Positions 18,064 to 26,116 of a stretch of 64,000 bases of DNA are shown here, one piece after another (position 1 is the first letter of the stretch; the number at the start of each line of letters is the position of its first letter). The translations under genes were made by a program, and so were the position numbers. Source of the DNA: Snodgrassella sp945267035 (GTDB lineage Bacteria > Pseudomonadota > Gammaproteobacteria > Burkholderiales > Neisseriaceae). The notes under the pieces are model-generated. The model did no database searches. It had not been told where the DNA came from and saw only the letters and a list, made by a program, of their open reading frames with translations. The DNA lies in assembly GCF_026535915.1 (NCBI RefSeq), contig NZ_JAFNPF010000001.1, positions 682,001-746,000 on the forward strand. The letters run 5' to 3'.

Positions 18064-18809
18064 TGGAACTAAGAGATAAATTAAACTCCCTGGAAGGGTA
18101 TCAAGAAATTATCGTACAAAAAATTAAATTTATTCAGGAAGATTTGTTAGAAATAAAAAGTTTAGAAGAAGATGAAAAAAAGGGGATCCAAAAATATCCC
18201 AATCCAAATAATGAAATTATAAAAGCGACATACGAAGATATTTTCATTTATCAATCTGACAATTTAATTGCCAAATATTCTATGGGGCAACCCATATCAT
18301 CCATTATGGAAGAATATAAAATAACGATTTCTTATATGGAAAAAGGTTGGAAAGCAATATCAGGTTATATTGATATGGTTTGGATGCTATCTATCGGTAT
18401 TATGCTGGAGGCAGAAGCAGATATATTGGAAAAATTAAAATCTTTGGTTGAAAGGGATCATCTCAATGATTATCTGGTTGACTTCCTTTTACAAAACTGC
18501 ACCCAATGGGGAAAACAAACAATAAAATTTAAATTTCCAAGACCTTATAAAGCAACTCAAGACATTATTTCATTGGCCCAAACAGATAAAACCGCAGCGG
18601 TAGAGAGATTAAAAAAATACCTGCAAAAAGAATGGTATAGAGGACATTCTGATTTGGGTTGGCATGATGGACATAAAAGCAAATGGAATATACATATAGG
18701 CTATTGGAGCTTTGAAAGCGGTGCATTGGTCAAAATACTTGGCTTAGACGATACCCTCCTAAAAGACCAACCATATTACCCTTACGATATGGTGCATTGG
18801 GAAAAATAA
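18063..18809 (+). CDS. PoNi-like immunity protein, copy 8 (B-type N-terminus)
   Basis: This 248-residue protein has a type B start (EIIVQKIKFIQEDLL), a variable stretch IFIYQSDNLIAKYSMGQ like copy 3, and SGYIDMVWMLS. It ends HWEK followed by a TAA and a four-base gap before copy 9, so here coupling is by close spacing instead of overlap. The DUF1911-like C-terminus is intact. Confidence 0.82.
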   Translation: MELRDKLNSLEGYQEIIVQKIKFIQEDLLEIKSLEEDEKKGIQKYPNPNNEIIKATYEDIFIYQSDNLIAKYSMGQPISSIMEEYKITISYMEKGWKAISGYIDMVWMLSIGIMLEAEADILEKLKSLVERDHLNDYLVDFLLQNCTQWGKQTIKFKFPRPYKATQDIISLAQTDKTAAVERLKKYLQKEWYRGHSDLGWHDGHKSKWNIHIGYWSFESGALVKILGLDDTLLKDQPYYPYDMVHWEK

Positions 18810-18813
18810 CTAT

Positions 18814-19629
18814 ATGAAACTAAGAGATAAATTAAACTCCCTGGAAGGGTATCAAGAAATTATAGATTTAAATATACAGTTCATTAAAGAACGTTTTGAA
18901 AAAATTGAAAATTTAAAACAAGATGAAAAGGAAGGAATACAAAAATATCCCAAACCAAATAATGAAATTATAAAATCGACAAAAGATAGTATCATTAATT
19001 ATTATATTGACCTGATCAAAGCAGAATATTCAATAGGCTTGGGAAAACAAGAAGTGAGTGATCTTTATCAAGATTATTTGAACTTTTTTATCTTAACGGG
19101 GGAAGCTAAATCAGCAAAAGATTTCCTTTATGGAGAAAATCCCATTCCTTATTACAGCACAGACCAATATGATATTTTACTTTTCACTTTTAGCCTAGCA
19201 ATATTACTGAACATTAATGATGAAGACTTTAAAAAATTGGTCACAGTAAGAGATATCGTTCACGAACCGGATAAGCTACTAGACTTTATGATAAATTATA
19301 AACTGGGCGGAAGAACCACCTCAGTAGAAATGAAGGCAAATGAATACAAAAGTTATTCTACAATTATAGATATAGCCATAACTAATAAAGAAAAAGGAAT
19401 ACAAGCCTTAAATCAATACCTATCAAAACAATGGTTTAAAGATTATAAAAAAATGGGTTGGAGCGAATCGCATAAAAGTAAACATAATATCCACAGTGGC
19501 TATTGGAGCTTTGAAAGCGGTGCATTGGTCAAAATACTCGGCTTAGACGATACCCTCCTAAAAAACCAACCATATTACCCTTACGATATGGTGCATTGGG
19601 AAAAATACCATAATGGAACTAAGAGATAA
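18814..19629 (+). CDS. PoNi-like immunity protein, copy 9 (divergent middle)
   Basis: This 271-residue protein begins MKLRDKLNSLEGYQEIIDLN (type C) and ends with the shared GYWSFESGALVKILGLDD and YYPYDMVHW block, but its middle (about residues 57-200) is unrelated at a glance to the other copies: LIKAEYSIGLGKQEVSDLYQ, then YYSTDQYDILLFTFSLAILL, then LDFMINYKLGGRT. It therefore probably neutralises a different toxin variant. It extends past the usual end as HWEKYHNGTKR and overlaps copy 10 by 17 bases. Confidence 0.8.
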   Translation: MKLRDKLNSLEGYQEIIDLNIQFIKERFEKIENLKQDEKEGIQKYPKPNNEIIKSTKDSIINYYIDLIKAEYSIGLGKQEVSDLYQDYLNFFILTGEAKSAKDFLYGENPIPYYSTDQYDILLFTFSLAILLNINDEDFKKLVTVRDIVHEPDKLLDFMINYKLGGRTTSVEMKANEYKSYSTIIDIAITNKEKGIQALNQYLSKQWFKDYKKMGWSESHKSKHNIHSGYWSFESGALVKILGLDDTLLKNQPYYPYDMVHWEKYHNGTKR

Positions 19630-21112
19630 ATTAAACTCCCTGGAAGGGTATCAAGAAATTATAGATTTAAATATACAATTCATTAAAAAACGTTTTGAAA
19701 AAATTGAAAATTTAAAACAAGATGAAAAGGAAGGAATACAAAAATATCCCAAACCAAATAATGAAATTATAAAAGCGACATACGAAAGTATTTTCAATTA
19801 TCAATGTCAAACGTTAGTAACGAATTACTCAATGAGGCAACCCATATCATTCATTATAGAAGAATATAAAATAACGGTTTCTTATATGGAAAAAGGTTGG
19901 AAAGCAATATCCGGCTATATATCCATGGTTTGGATGTTATCTATCGGTATTATGCTGGAAGCAAAACCAGATATATTGGAAAAATTAAAATCATTGGTTG
20001 AAAGGGATCATCTCAATGATTATCTGGTTGACTTCCTTTTACAAAACTGTACCCAATGGGGAAAACAAACTACAAAATTTGAATTTCCAAGACCTTATAA
20101 AGCAACTCAAGACATTATTTCATTGGCTCAAACAGATAAAACCGCAGCGGTAGAAAGATTAAAAAAATACCTGCAAAAAGAGTGGTATAGAGGACATTCT
20201 GATTTGGGTTGGTATAATGGACATAAAAGCAAATGGAATATCCATACAGGCTATTGGAGCTTTGAAAGCGGTGCATTGGTCAAAATACTCGGCTTAGACG
20301 ACACCCCCCCTAAAAAACCAACCATATTACCCTTACGATATGGTGCATTGGAGAGAGACAACAATATGGAACTAAGAGATAAATTAAACTCCCTGGAAGG
20401 ATATCAAGAAATTATCGAAAAAAATAGTAAATTTATTCAGGAAGATTTGTTAGAAATAAAAAGTTTAGCAGAAGATGAAAAAAAAGGGATCCAAAAATAT
20501 CCCAAACCAAATAATGAAATTATAAAATCGACATACAAACGTATTTTCAATTATCAATGTCAAACGTTAATAACGAATTACTCAATGGGTCAACCCATAT
20601 CATCCATTATAGAAGAATATAAAATAACGGTTTCTTATATGGAAAAAGGTTGGAAAGCAATATCCGGCTATATATCCATGGTTTGGATATTATCAATCGG
20701 TATAATGCTGGAGGCAGAACCAGATATATTGGAAAAATTAAAATCTTTGGTTGAAAGGGATCATCTCAATGATTATCTGGTTGATTTTCTTTTACAAAAC
20801 TGTACCCAATGGAGCAAACAAACACCAAAGTTTAAATTCCCCAGACCTTATAAAGCAACTCAAGACATTATTTCATTGGCTCAAACAGATAAAACCGCAG
20901 CGGTAGAGAGATTAAAAAAATACCTGCAAAAAGAGTGGTATAGAGGACATTCTGATTTGGGTTGGCATGATGGACATAAAAGCAAATGGAATATACATAT
21001 AGGCTATTGGTGCTTTGAAAGCGGTGCATTGGTCAAAATACTTGGCTTAGACGATACCCTCCTAAAAAACCAACCATACTACCCTTACGATATGGTGCAT
21101 TGGGAAAAATAA
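19613..21112 (+). CDS. Fused double PoNi-like protein (copies 10 and 11 joined by frameshift)
   Basis: This 499-residue frame holds copy 10 (to about residue 233) and all of copy 11. Copy 10 has the copy 9-type first 48 residues joined to a standard middle (IFNYQCQTLVTNYSMRQ, SGYISMVWML), so it is a mosaic. At 20304-20310 it carries seven C where the family pattern needs six. The extra base turns the expected DDTPLKNQPYYPY ending into DDTPPKKPTILPLRYGALE and reads straight into copy 11 in frame. Without the insertion copy 10 would stop at 20375. Either copy 10 has lost its last 20 residues or a genuine fusion is made. Confidence 0.7.
   Translation: MELRDKLNSLEGYQEIIDLNIQFIKKRFEKIENLKQDEKEGIQKYPKPNNEIIKATYESIFNYQCQTLVTNYSMRQPISFIIEEYKITVSYMEKGWKAISGYISMVWMLSIGIMLEAKPDILEKLKSLVERDHLNDYLVDFLLQNCTQWGKQTTKFEFPRPYKATQDIISLAQTDKTAAVERLKKYLQKEWYRGHSDLGWYNGHKSKWNIHTGYWSFESGALVKILGLDDTPPKKPTILPLRYGALERDNNMELRDKLNSLEGYQEIIEKNSKFIQEDLLEIKSLAEDEKKGIQKYPKPNNEIIKSTYKRIFNYQCQTLITNYSMGQPISSIIEEYKITVSYMEKGWKAISGYISMVWILSIGIMLEAEPDILEKLKSLVERDHLNDYLVDFLLQNCTQWSKQTPKFKFPRPYKATQDIISLAQTDKTAAVERLKKYLQKEWYRGHSDLGWHDGHKSKWNIHIGYWCFESGALVKILGLDDTLLKNQPYYPYDMVHWEK
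20304..20310 (+). repeat. C7 homopolymer at the fusion point of copies 10 and 11
   Basis: Seven C precede TAAAAAACC; sister copies have CCCTCCTAAAA or CCCCGCTAAAA at this site. The tract is one base longer than keeps copy 10 in its normal frame. Slippage here would switch between separate and fused proteins. Confidence 0.7.
20366..21112 (+). CDS. PoNi-like immunity protein, copy 11 (B-type, internal start of the fusion)
   Basis: If translated from its own ATG at 20366, copy 11 is a normal 248-residue type B protein (EIIEKNSKFIQEDLL) with IFNYQCQTLITNYSMGQ and SGYISMVWILS. Its DUF1911-like motif has a Ser-to-Cys change, GYWCFESGALVK, seen in no other copy. It ends HWEK like copy 8 and is followed by a four-base gap and the decayed copy 12. 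Confidence 0.75.
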   Translation: MELRDKLNSLEGYQEIIEKNSKFIQEDLLEIKSLAEDEKKGIQKYPKPNNEIIKSTYKRIFNYQCQTLITNYSMGQPISSIIEEYKITVSYMEKGWKAISGYISMVWILSIGIMLEAEPDILEKLKSLVERDHLNDYLVDFLLQNCTQWSKQTPKFKFPRPYKATQDIISLAQTDKTAAVERLKKYLQKEWYRGHSDLGWHDGHKSKWNIHIGYWCFESGALVKILGLDDTLLKNQPYYPYDMVHWEK

Positions 21113-21116
21113 CTAT

Positions 21117-21270
21117 ATGGAACAAAATAAATTACGCTCCCTGTAGGATATCATGTGACTATTAAAAATATTGAATATATTTAAAAAGATTTAGTTGCCA
21201 TAAAAGTTTTGAAGAAGTCGAAAAAAGGAATGTTGAAATATCGCCAGTTTGAGCAATGAAATTTGGTCAA
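21117..21270 (+). pseudogene. Decayed start of a twelfth PoNi-like copy
   Basis: Starting at an ATG four bases after the copy 11 stop, the sequence aligns base by base with the 5' end of the type B genes (ATGGAACAAAATAAATTACG, CTCCCTGTAGGATATCA, AAAAATATTGAATATATT, then GAAGAAGTCGAAAAAAGGAAT), but it has an in-frame TAG at about codon 10, a TGA and indels. Similarity fades after the GCAATGAAATT that corresponds to AATAATGAAATT. The rest of the gene is gone. Confidence 0.8.
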
Positions 21271-21585
21271 TTTTCAACTATGCTCAAAGCAGTATTAAAC
21301 GTGAAGTTGTTTTTGTCTGTATGGCTACCATTGATATCTATGAGAGGGAAAGGTAGTTGATGTAACCACATAGGCTGTGTTGGTTAAAATTAACTCTTGT
21401 TGAATCGATTTAGTCAATATATCGTCATTACAATCAGCAGCAGTCTGCATAATAGTTTCATCTTCTGCACGGTTAAAACTTTTGAAATGAATTTTTATTG
21501 ATATAGTAGGTGAGGAAAATCAAGTAATCGTTCAACTTTGGTTGTATGATATCCTTAATATAAATAAAAGATAAAGGAATACACC
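21271..21585. other. Intergenic stretch with a possible minus-strand gene remnant
   Basis: No intact gene. On the minus strand from about 21525 to 21325 a frame stays open for some 67 codons (it includes NRAEDETIMQTAADCNDD and ends HRYQW) but lacks an early start and a known family. The gloA promoter region and the AAAGGA ribosome binding site occupy the right end. Confidence 0.35.
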
Positions 21586-21969
21586 ATGAGAATGTTACAT
21601 ACTATGTTGCGTGTCACTGATTTGGAAAAATCATTGGCGTTTTATCAGGATGTGTTAGGGATGAAATTACTGCGGCAAGAAGATTTTCCTGGTGGTCGTT
21701 TTACCCTAGCTTTTGTCGGCTATGGAGAAGAAGCTGATCACACTGTATTGGAGCTGACCTATAACTGGGATACACATGAGTATGATATGGGCAATGCATA
21801 TGGGCACATAGCTATTGAAGTAGATGATGCCTATGCTGCCTGTGATGCCGTGCGAGCCAAAGGACAAAAGGTCATTCGTGAAGCTGGGCCGATGCAGCAT
21901 GGCACTACGGTGATTGCTTTTGTAGAAGATCCAGACGGCTATAAAATAGAGTTCATCCAAAAGTCTTAA
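21586..21969 (+). CDS. gloA: Lactoylglutathione lyase (glyoxalase I)
   Basis: GloA isomerises the glutathione hemithioacetal of methylglyoxal to S-lactoylglutathione. The 127-residue protein begins MRMLHTMLRVTDLEKSLAFY and contains YGHIAIEVDD and FVEDPDGYKIEFIQ. The four metal ligands of the E. coli enzyme are all present at His5, Glu56, His74 and Glu122. An AAAGGA ribosome binding site precedes the ATG. It stands alone after the immunity array. Confidence 0.96.
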   Translation: MRMLHTMLRVTDLEKSLAFYQDVLGMKLLRQEDFPGGRFTLAFVGYGEEADHTVLELTYNWDTHEYDMGNAYGHIAIEVDDAYAACDAVRAKGQKVIREAGPMQHGTTVIAFVEDPDGYKIEFIQKS

Positions 21970-22076
21970 ATTTACTCAATCACGCTGCGGTAAAATATAA
22001 ATCGTTAATTTTTAGATCTATATATTCCACTTTGTCGAGATTTATTTTTTGCAGATTAATAAAATTAGGAATTAAT

Positions 22077-22361
22077 ATGTTTATTTTTTCTCTTACCTAC
22101 CTTAAGCCCATTGAGGAAGTAGAAAAATACTTACCGCAGCATTTGGATTATTTAGAACATCATTATCAAACAGGACATTTTATTGCTTCTGGTCGCAAAG
22201 TACCCCGTTGTGGAGGTATCATCCTTTGTCGTGGTGAATGTCGTGAACAAGCATTAACAATAATGCAAGAAGATCCGTTTTATGTTCATCAAATTGCACA
22301 ATACGAGCTGATCGAGTTTACGCCGACGAAATATGCGAAAGAATTTGAAGTATTTATCTGA
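22077..22361 (+). CDS. YciI family protein
   Basis: The 94-residue protein starts MFIFSLTYLKPIEEVEKYLP at an ATG with TTAGGA seven bases upstream; the frame is open further left but not conserved. The His in LEHHYQTGHF and Asp in MQEDPFYVH match the two polar residues that mark the YciI/YCII fold, a ferredoxin-like dimer of uncertain, possibly hydrolytic, function. It lies 107 bases after gloA on the same strand. Confidence 0.85.
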   Translation: MFIFSLTYLKPIEEVEKYLPQHLDYLEHHYQTGHFIASGRKVPRCGGIILCRGECREQALTIMQEDPFYVHQIAQYELIEFTPTKYAKEFEVFI

Positions 22362-23167
22362 TGACTATCCGCTGGTTAAAAAATTTTTTTATCATATTTA
22401 CGATAACTTTTAAGCTTAATAATAAGCTATTCTTTGGCTAAATGATGCATACTATGATTAAGTTTGGATATTCAAATTGATGAATGCGCGCTGGCAATTT
22501 CTGGATATGCAGTAGAGCAACTGGCTGATACCTGATTAATTATGCTGAATTTTGTTTAAAATTTCTTAAAGATACTGATTAAAAAAAGCAGCAGTGATGA
22601 CGAAAATTTGGTACTTTTTTTATTTAAAAAAATCATTTGAATAATAAATCAATTCTCACTTGAGGTGTGAATTGTTAGCTTAAATTTCAGTATTTGAAGA
22701 GAAATTCTTACATAATAATATCGTAACAAATAAATGGATTTAGCATTCTTCGCCGTCTATTTGATTAAATTGTTAAATTTAAAATAATTTGGTGATTTAT
22801 TTCAAACATGAATTGATAAATCAACAAACATTCCTTATAGTCTGTTACAGTACTGTTAAAGAGTTTTAAATAGTATACAAATTAAATGCAAAATGTTTTG
22901 GATCGGATGCAAGTCGTTGTTATGATGTGTACCGAGTTGGAAATGCAACATTTATTTGATAAAACAAGGTTATACTTGGTTTGATTTAAGGCTTTTTACC
23001 TGCTTTGCCTGAATGGAATCTGCAAGATGCTGGCGCAAATGATCGGATTTGATAGCAATGAAATGATTGCTGCATCGGATTGTCTAAAGTTAAAAAGTAA
23101 TACAAGAATACGCTAACATTTTGATCAGATATTAGTTTAAGTGCATGTCCTTGGGAAAGGAAATTAA
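22362..23167. other. 0.8 kb AT-rich intergenic stretch
   Basis: No intact gene. A short coding-like piece at about 22461-22535 (LDIQIDECALAISGY then a stop) and another near 22990-23055 (LPALPEWNLQDAGAND) suggest decayed genes, but no family was recognised. The right end holds the pntA promoter region and its GGAAAGGAAA ribosome binding site. Confidence 0.4.
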
Positions 23168-24706
23168 ATGAAAATAGGTATTCCACGCGAATCTCTAGCT
23201 GGTGAGACCAGAGTAGCGGCAACTCCAAAAACCGTTGCTCAACTGATTAAATTAGGTCATGAAGTGGTTGTAGAGCATGATGCCGGGAAAGCAGCTAGCT
23301 TGTCTGACGGACTGTATAGTGAGGCTGGCGCAACGGTTACTGATGCAAAAGCTGTATGGGCGTGTCCGGTTCTGTTTAAAGTCAATGCACCGAATATGGA
23401 AGAAATCGCCGTTATCCAACCGGGGACAATTCTGGTGAGTTTTATTATGCCGGCTCAGCATCCTGAATTGATCCAGGCGTTGCAGGAAAAAAATATTACG
23501 GTAATGGCGATGGATATGGTGCCACGTATTTCTCGGGCACAGGCAATGGATGCTTTGTCATCTATGGCAAATATTAGTGGTTATCGTGCGGTAATTGAAG
23601 CGGCTGAAAATTTTGGTCGCTTTTTTACTGGTCAAATCACCGCTGCAGGCAAAGTCCCACCGGCTGAAGTATTGATTATAGGTGCTGGTGTGGCTGGTTT
23701 AGCTGCCATCGGTACTGCGCGTCAGTTGGGCGCCATTGTGAACGCGTTTGATACGCGGCCAGAGGTAGCTGATCAAATTGAATCTATGGGCGGTAAATTC
23801 TTACATCTGGACTATCAGGAAGAAGAGAGTGGTAGTGGGGATGGATATGCTAAAACGATGAGCCCCGCTTATATTGAAGCAGAAATGAAGTTGTTTGCCG
23901 ATCAGGCTAAGCAAGTCGATATTATTATTACTACGGCTGCTATTCCGGGAAAACCGGCTCCGAAGTTGATCACTAAGGAGATGGTTGACAGTATGCGGGA
24001 AGGTTCGGTAGTGGTGGATCTGGCGGCGGCTACTGGTGGTAACTGTGAATACACGGAAGCAGGAAAAATCATTACTACGCCTAATGGTGTGAAGGTCATT
24101 GGCTATACGGATATGGCCAATCGTTTGGCTGGTCAGTCTTCGCAGTTATACGGTACTAATTTGGTTAATCTGGCCAAGTTACTAACGCCGAATAAAGATG
24201 GGGAACTGCAGCTGAATTTTGAAGATGTGATTATTCGTAATATGACGGTGACTCATGATGGTAATTTGATGTATCCACCGCCACCGATTCAGGTTTCCGC
24301 TGCGCCACAATCTAAAGCGCAGGTTGCACCAGCTCCTGAACCGGCTGCGGCTGCTAAACCTTCTTCTCCTTATACGAAATTGATCTGGGCGGCTGTTGCG
24401 GTGATATTAATGATCTGGGTAGGCGCAGTGGCTCCAGTGGCTTTCCTCAATCATTTTATGGTGTTTGTTTTATCTTGTGTGGTTGGTTATTTTGTGGTGT
24501 GGAATGTCAGTCATTCGTTACATACGCCGTTGATGTCTGTGACTAATGCGATTTCTGGCATCATTATTGTGGGGGCGTTATTGCAAATCGGGCAGGGGCA
24601 TGGTTTCGTCTCATTTTTGGCATTTATTGCGGTCGCTATAGTAAGTGTCAATATTTTCGGTGGTTTCGCTGTTACCCGCCGCATGCTCAATATGTTTCGT
24701 AAGTAA
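23168..24706 (+). CDS. pntA: NAD(P) transhydrogenase subunit alpha
   Basis: PntA with PntB couples proton entry to hydride transfer from NADH to NADP+ in the inner membrane. The 512-residue protein is full length. Its N-terminal part begins MKIGIPRESLAGETRVAATP, the NAD-binding domain has LIIGAGVAGLAAIGTARQLGA, and an Ala/Pro linker (about 370-395) leads to four hydrophobic helices at the C-terminus. pntB follows after 12 bases, so they form an operon. Confidence 0.97.
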   Translation: MKIGIPRESLAGETRVAATPKTVAQLIKLGHEVVVEHDAGKAASLSDGLYSEAGATVTDAKAVWACPVLFKVNAPNMEEIAVIQPGTILVSFIMPAQHPELIQALQEKNITVMAMDMVPRISRAQAMDALSSMANISGYRAVIEAAENFGRFFTGQITAAGKVPPAEVLIIGAGVAGLAAIGTARQLGAIVNAFDTRPEVADQIESMGGKFLHLDYQEEESGSGDGYAKTMSPAYIEAEMKLFADQAKQVDIIITTAAIPGKPAPKLITKEMVDSMREGSVVVDLAAATGGNCEYTEAGKIITTPNGVKVIGYTDMANRLAGQSSQLYGTNLVNLAKLLTPNKDGELQLNFEDVIIRNMTVTHDGNLMYPPPPIQVSAAPQSKAQVAPAPEPAAAAKPSSPYTKLIWAAVAVILMIWVGAVAPVAFLNHFMVFVLSCVVGYFVVWNVSHSLHTPLMSVTNAISGIIIVGALLQIGQGHGFVSFLAFIAVAIVSVNIFGGFAVTRRMLNMFRK

Positions 24707-24718
24707 GGGAGAAGCGTA

Positions 24719-26098
24719 ATGTCTCATGGTATTGTGACAGCGGCATATATTGTTGCTGCGATAATGTTTATTTTGAGTTTGGCAGGTCTTTCTCATCAGG
24801 AAAGTGCCAAACGAGGTTGTTATCTTGGTATTGCCGGTATGACGATTGCGTTGCTGGCAACGGTCTTTAGTCAGGACGCACATGGTCTGGGCTGGGTGAT
24901 TTTGGCAATGATCATTGGTGGTGCTGTTGGTTTGTATCAAGCCAAAAAGGTGGAAATGACCCAAATGCCAGAACTGATTGCTATGTTACACAGTTTTGTC
25001 GGACTGGCTGCGGTATTGGTTGGCTTTAATAGTTATATTTACCCGATTGATGTTGCTTATGATATGCACACGATCCATCTGGTTGAAGTGTTTTTAGGGG
25101 TGTTTATCGGGGCGGTCACATTCACTGGTTCTCTGGTGGCATGGGGTAAACTTAATGGCAAGATAGCCAGTAAACCGTTGGTGTTGCCTAATCGGCATCT
25201 GTTGAATTTAGGCGCGTTGGTGGTGTCTTTATTGTTGTTGTTCTGGTTTGTTGGTGTCGGTGGTTCTACTTTTGCGTTGGTGGTGATGACAATTATTGCG
25301 CTGGCATTTGGCTATCATTTGGTTGCCTCTATTGGTGGCGCGGATATGCCGGTGGTGATCTCTATGCTGAACTCTTATTCAGGCTGGGCTGCTGCTGCCG
25401 CTGGTTTTATGCTAAATAATGATTTGCTCATTGTGACCGGTGCGCTGGTTGGTTCTTCTGGTGCGATCCTGTCTTACATTATGTGTCAGGCAATGAATCG
25501 GAAATTTTTATCGGTTATTGGTGGCGGTTTTGGTTCTGATCCGGTTGCCAGCAGCAGCGACGAAGCGCCAGCTGGTGAAATACAGGAGATTAAGCCGGAA
25601 GCTGTGGCAGATATGCTGAAAAATGCCAGCTCTGTGATTATTACCCCTGGATATGGTATGGCCGTAGCACATGCGCAAAATGCGGTTGCCAGTTTGACCA
25701 ATAAGCTACGCGCACAAGGTGTCAATGTGCGTTTTGGTATTCATCCGGTCGCTGGACGTTTGCCAGGTCACATGAATGTGTTACTGGCAGAGGCTAAGGT
25801 GCCTTATGATATTGTGCTGGAAATGGATGAAATCAATGATGACTTTCCGGAAACGGATGTGGTGTTGGTTATTGGCGCCAATGATACGGTTAATCCTGCT
25901 GCGGTAACGGATCCGGGTAGCCCAATAGCCGGTATGCCAGTGTTACATGTTTGGGAAGCACAAAATGTGATTGTGTTCAAACGATCTATGAAGTCTGGCT
26001 ATGCTGGTGTGGACAATCCATTGTTCTATAATGAAAATACGAAGATGTGCTTTGGTGATGCTAAAGCGACTTTGGAAGAAGTGGATAAATACGTGTAA
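24719..26098 (+). CDS. pntB: NAD(P) transhydrogenase subunit beta
   Basis: PntB supplies the remaining membrane helices and the NADP-binding domain of the proton-translocating transhydrogenase. The 459-residue protein has eight or nine hydrophobic helices in the first 270 residues and the C-terminal NADP domain with TPGYGMAVAHAQ, GIHPVAGRLPGHMNVLLAEA and VVLVIGANDTVNPAA. A strong terminator follows. Confidence 0.97.
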   Translation: MSHGIVTAAYIVAAIMFILSLAGLSHQESAKRGCYLGIAGMTIALLATVFSQDAHGLGWVILAMIIGGAVGLYQAKKVEMTQMPELIAMLHSFVGLAAVLVGFNSYIYPIDVAYDMHTIHLVEVFLGVFIGAVTFTGSLVAWGKLNGKIASKPLVLPNRHLLNLGALVVSLLLLFWFVGVGGSTFALVVMTIIALAFGYHLVASIGGADMPVVISMLNSYSGWAAAAAGFMLNNDLLIVTGALVGSSGAILSYIMCQAMNRKFLSVIGGGFGSDPVASSSDEAPAGEIQEIKPEAVADMLKNASSVIITPGYGMAVAHAQNAVASLTNKLRAQGVNVRFGIHPVAGRLPGHMNVLLAEAKVPYDIVLEMDEINDDFPETDVVLVIGANDTVNPAAVTDPGSPIAGMPVLHVWEAQNVIVFKRSMKSGYAGVDNPLFYNENTKMCFGDAKATLEEVDKYV

Positions 26099-26116
26099 TC
26101 ACTGTTTGTTGTAGAA

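Larger units (their letters stand above)
12820..21270 (+). repeat. Tandem array of 11 PoNi-like immunity genes plus a remnant
   Basis: Eleven head-to-tail coding units of about 750 bases (one divergent in its 5' part, one in its middle) plus one decayed unit fill 8.4 kb. All end with nearly the same segment, GYWSFESGALVKILGLDD followed by QPYYPYDMVHW. Genes overlap by 1, 10 or 17 bases or lie four bases apart, so the array reads as one transcription unit. Base composition is strongly AT-rich compared with flanking core genes. No toxin, Rhs, VgrG or other secretion gene is present in the window. Confidence 0.9.
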
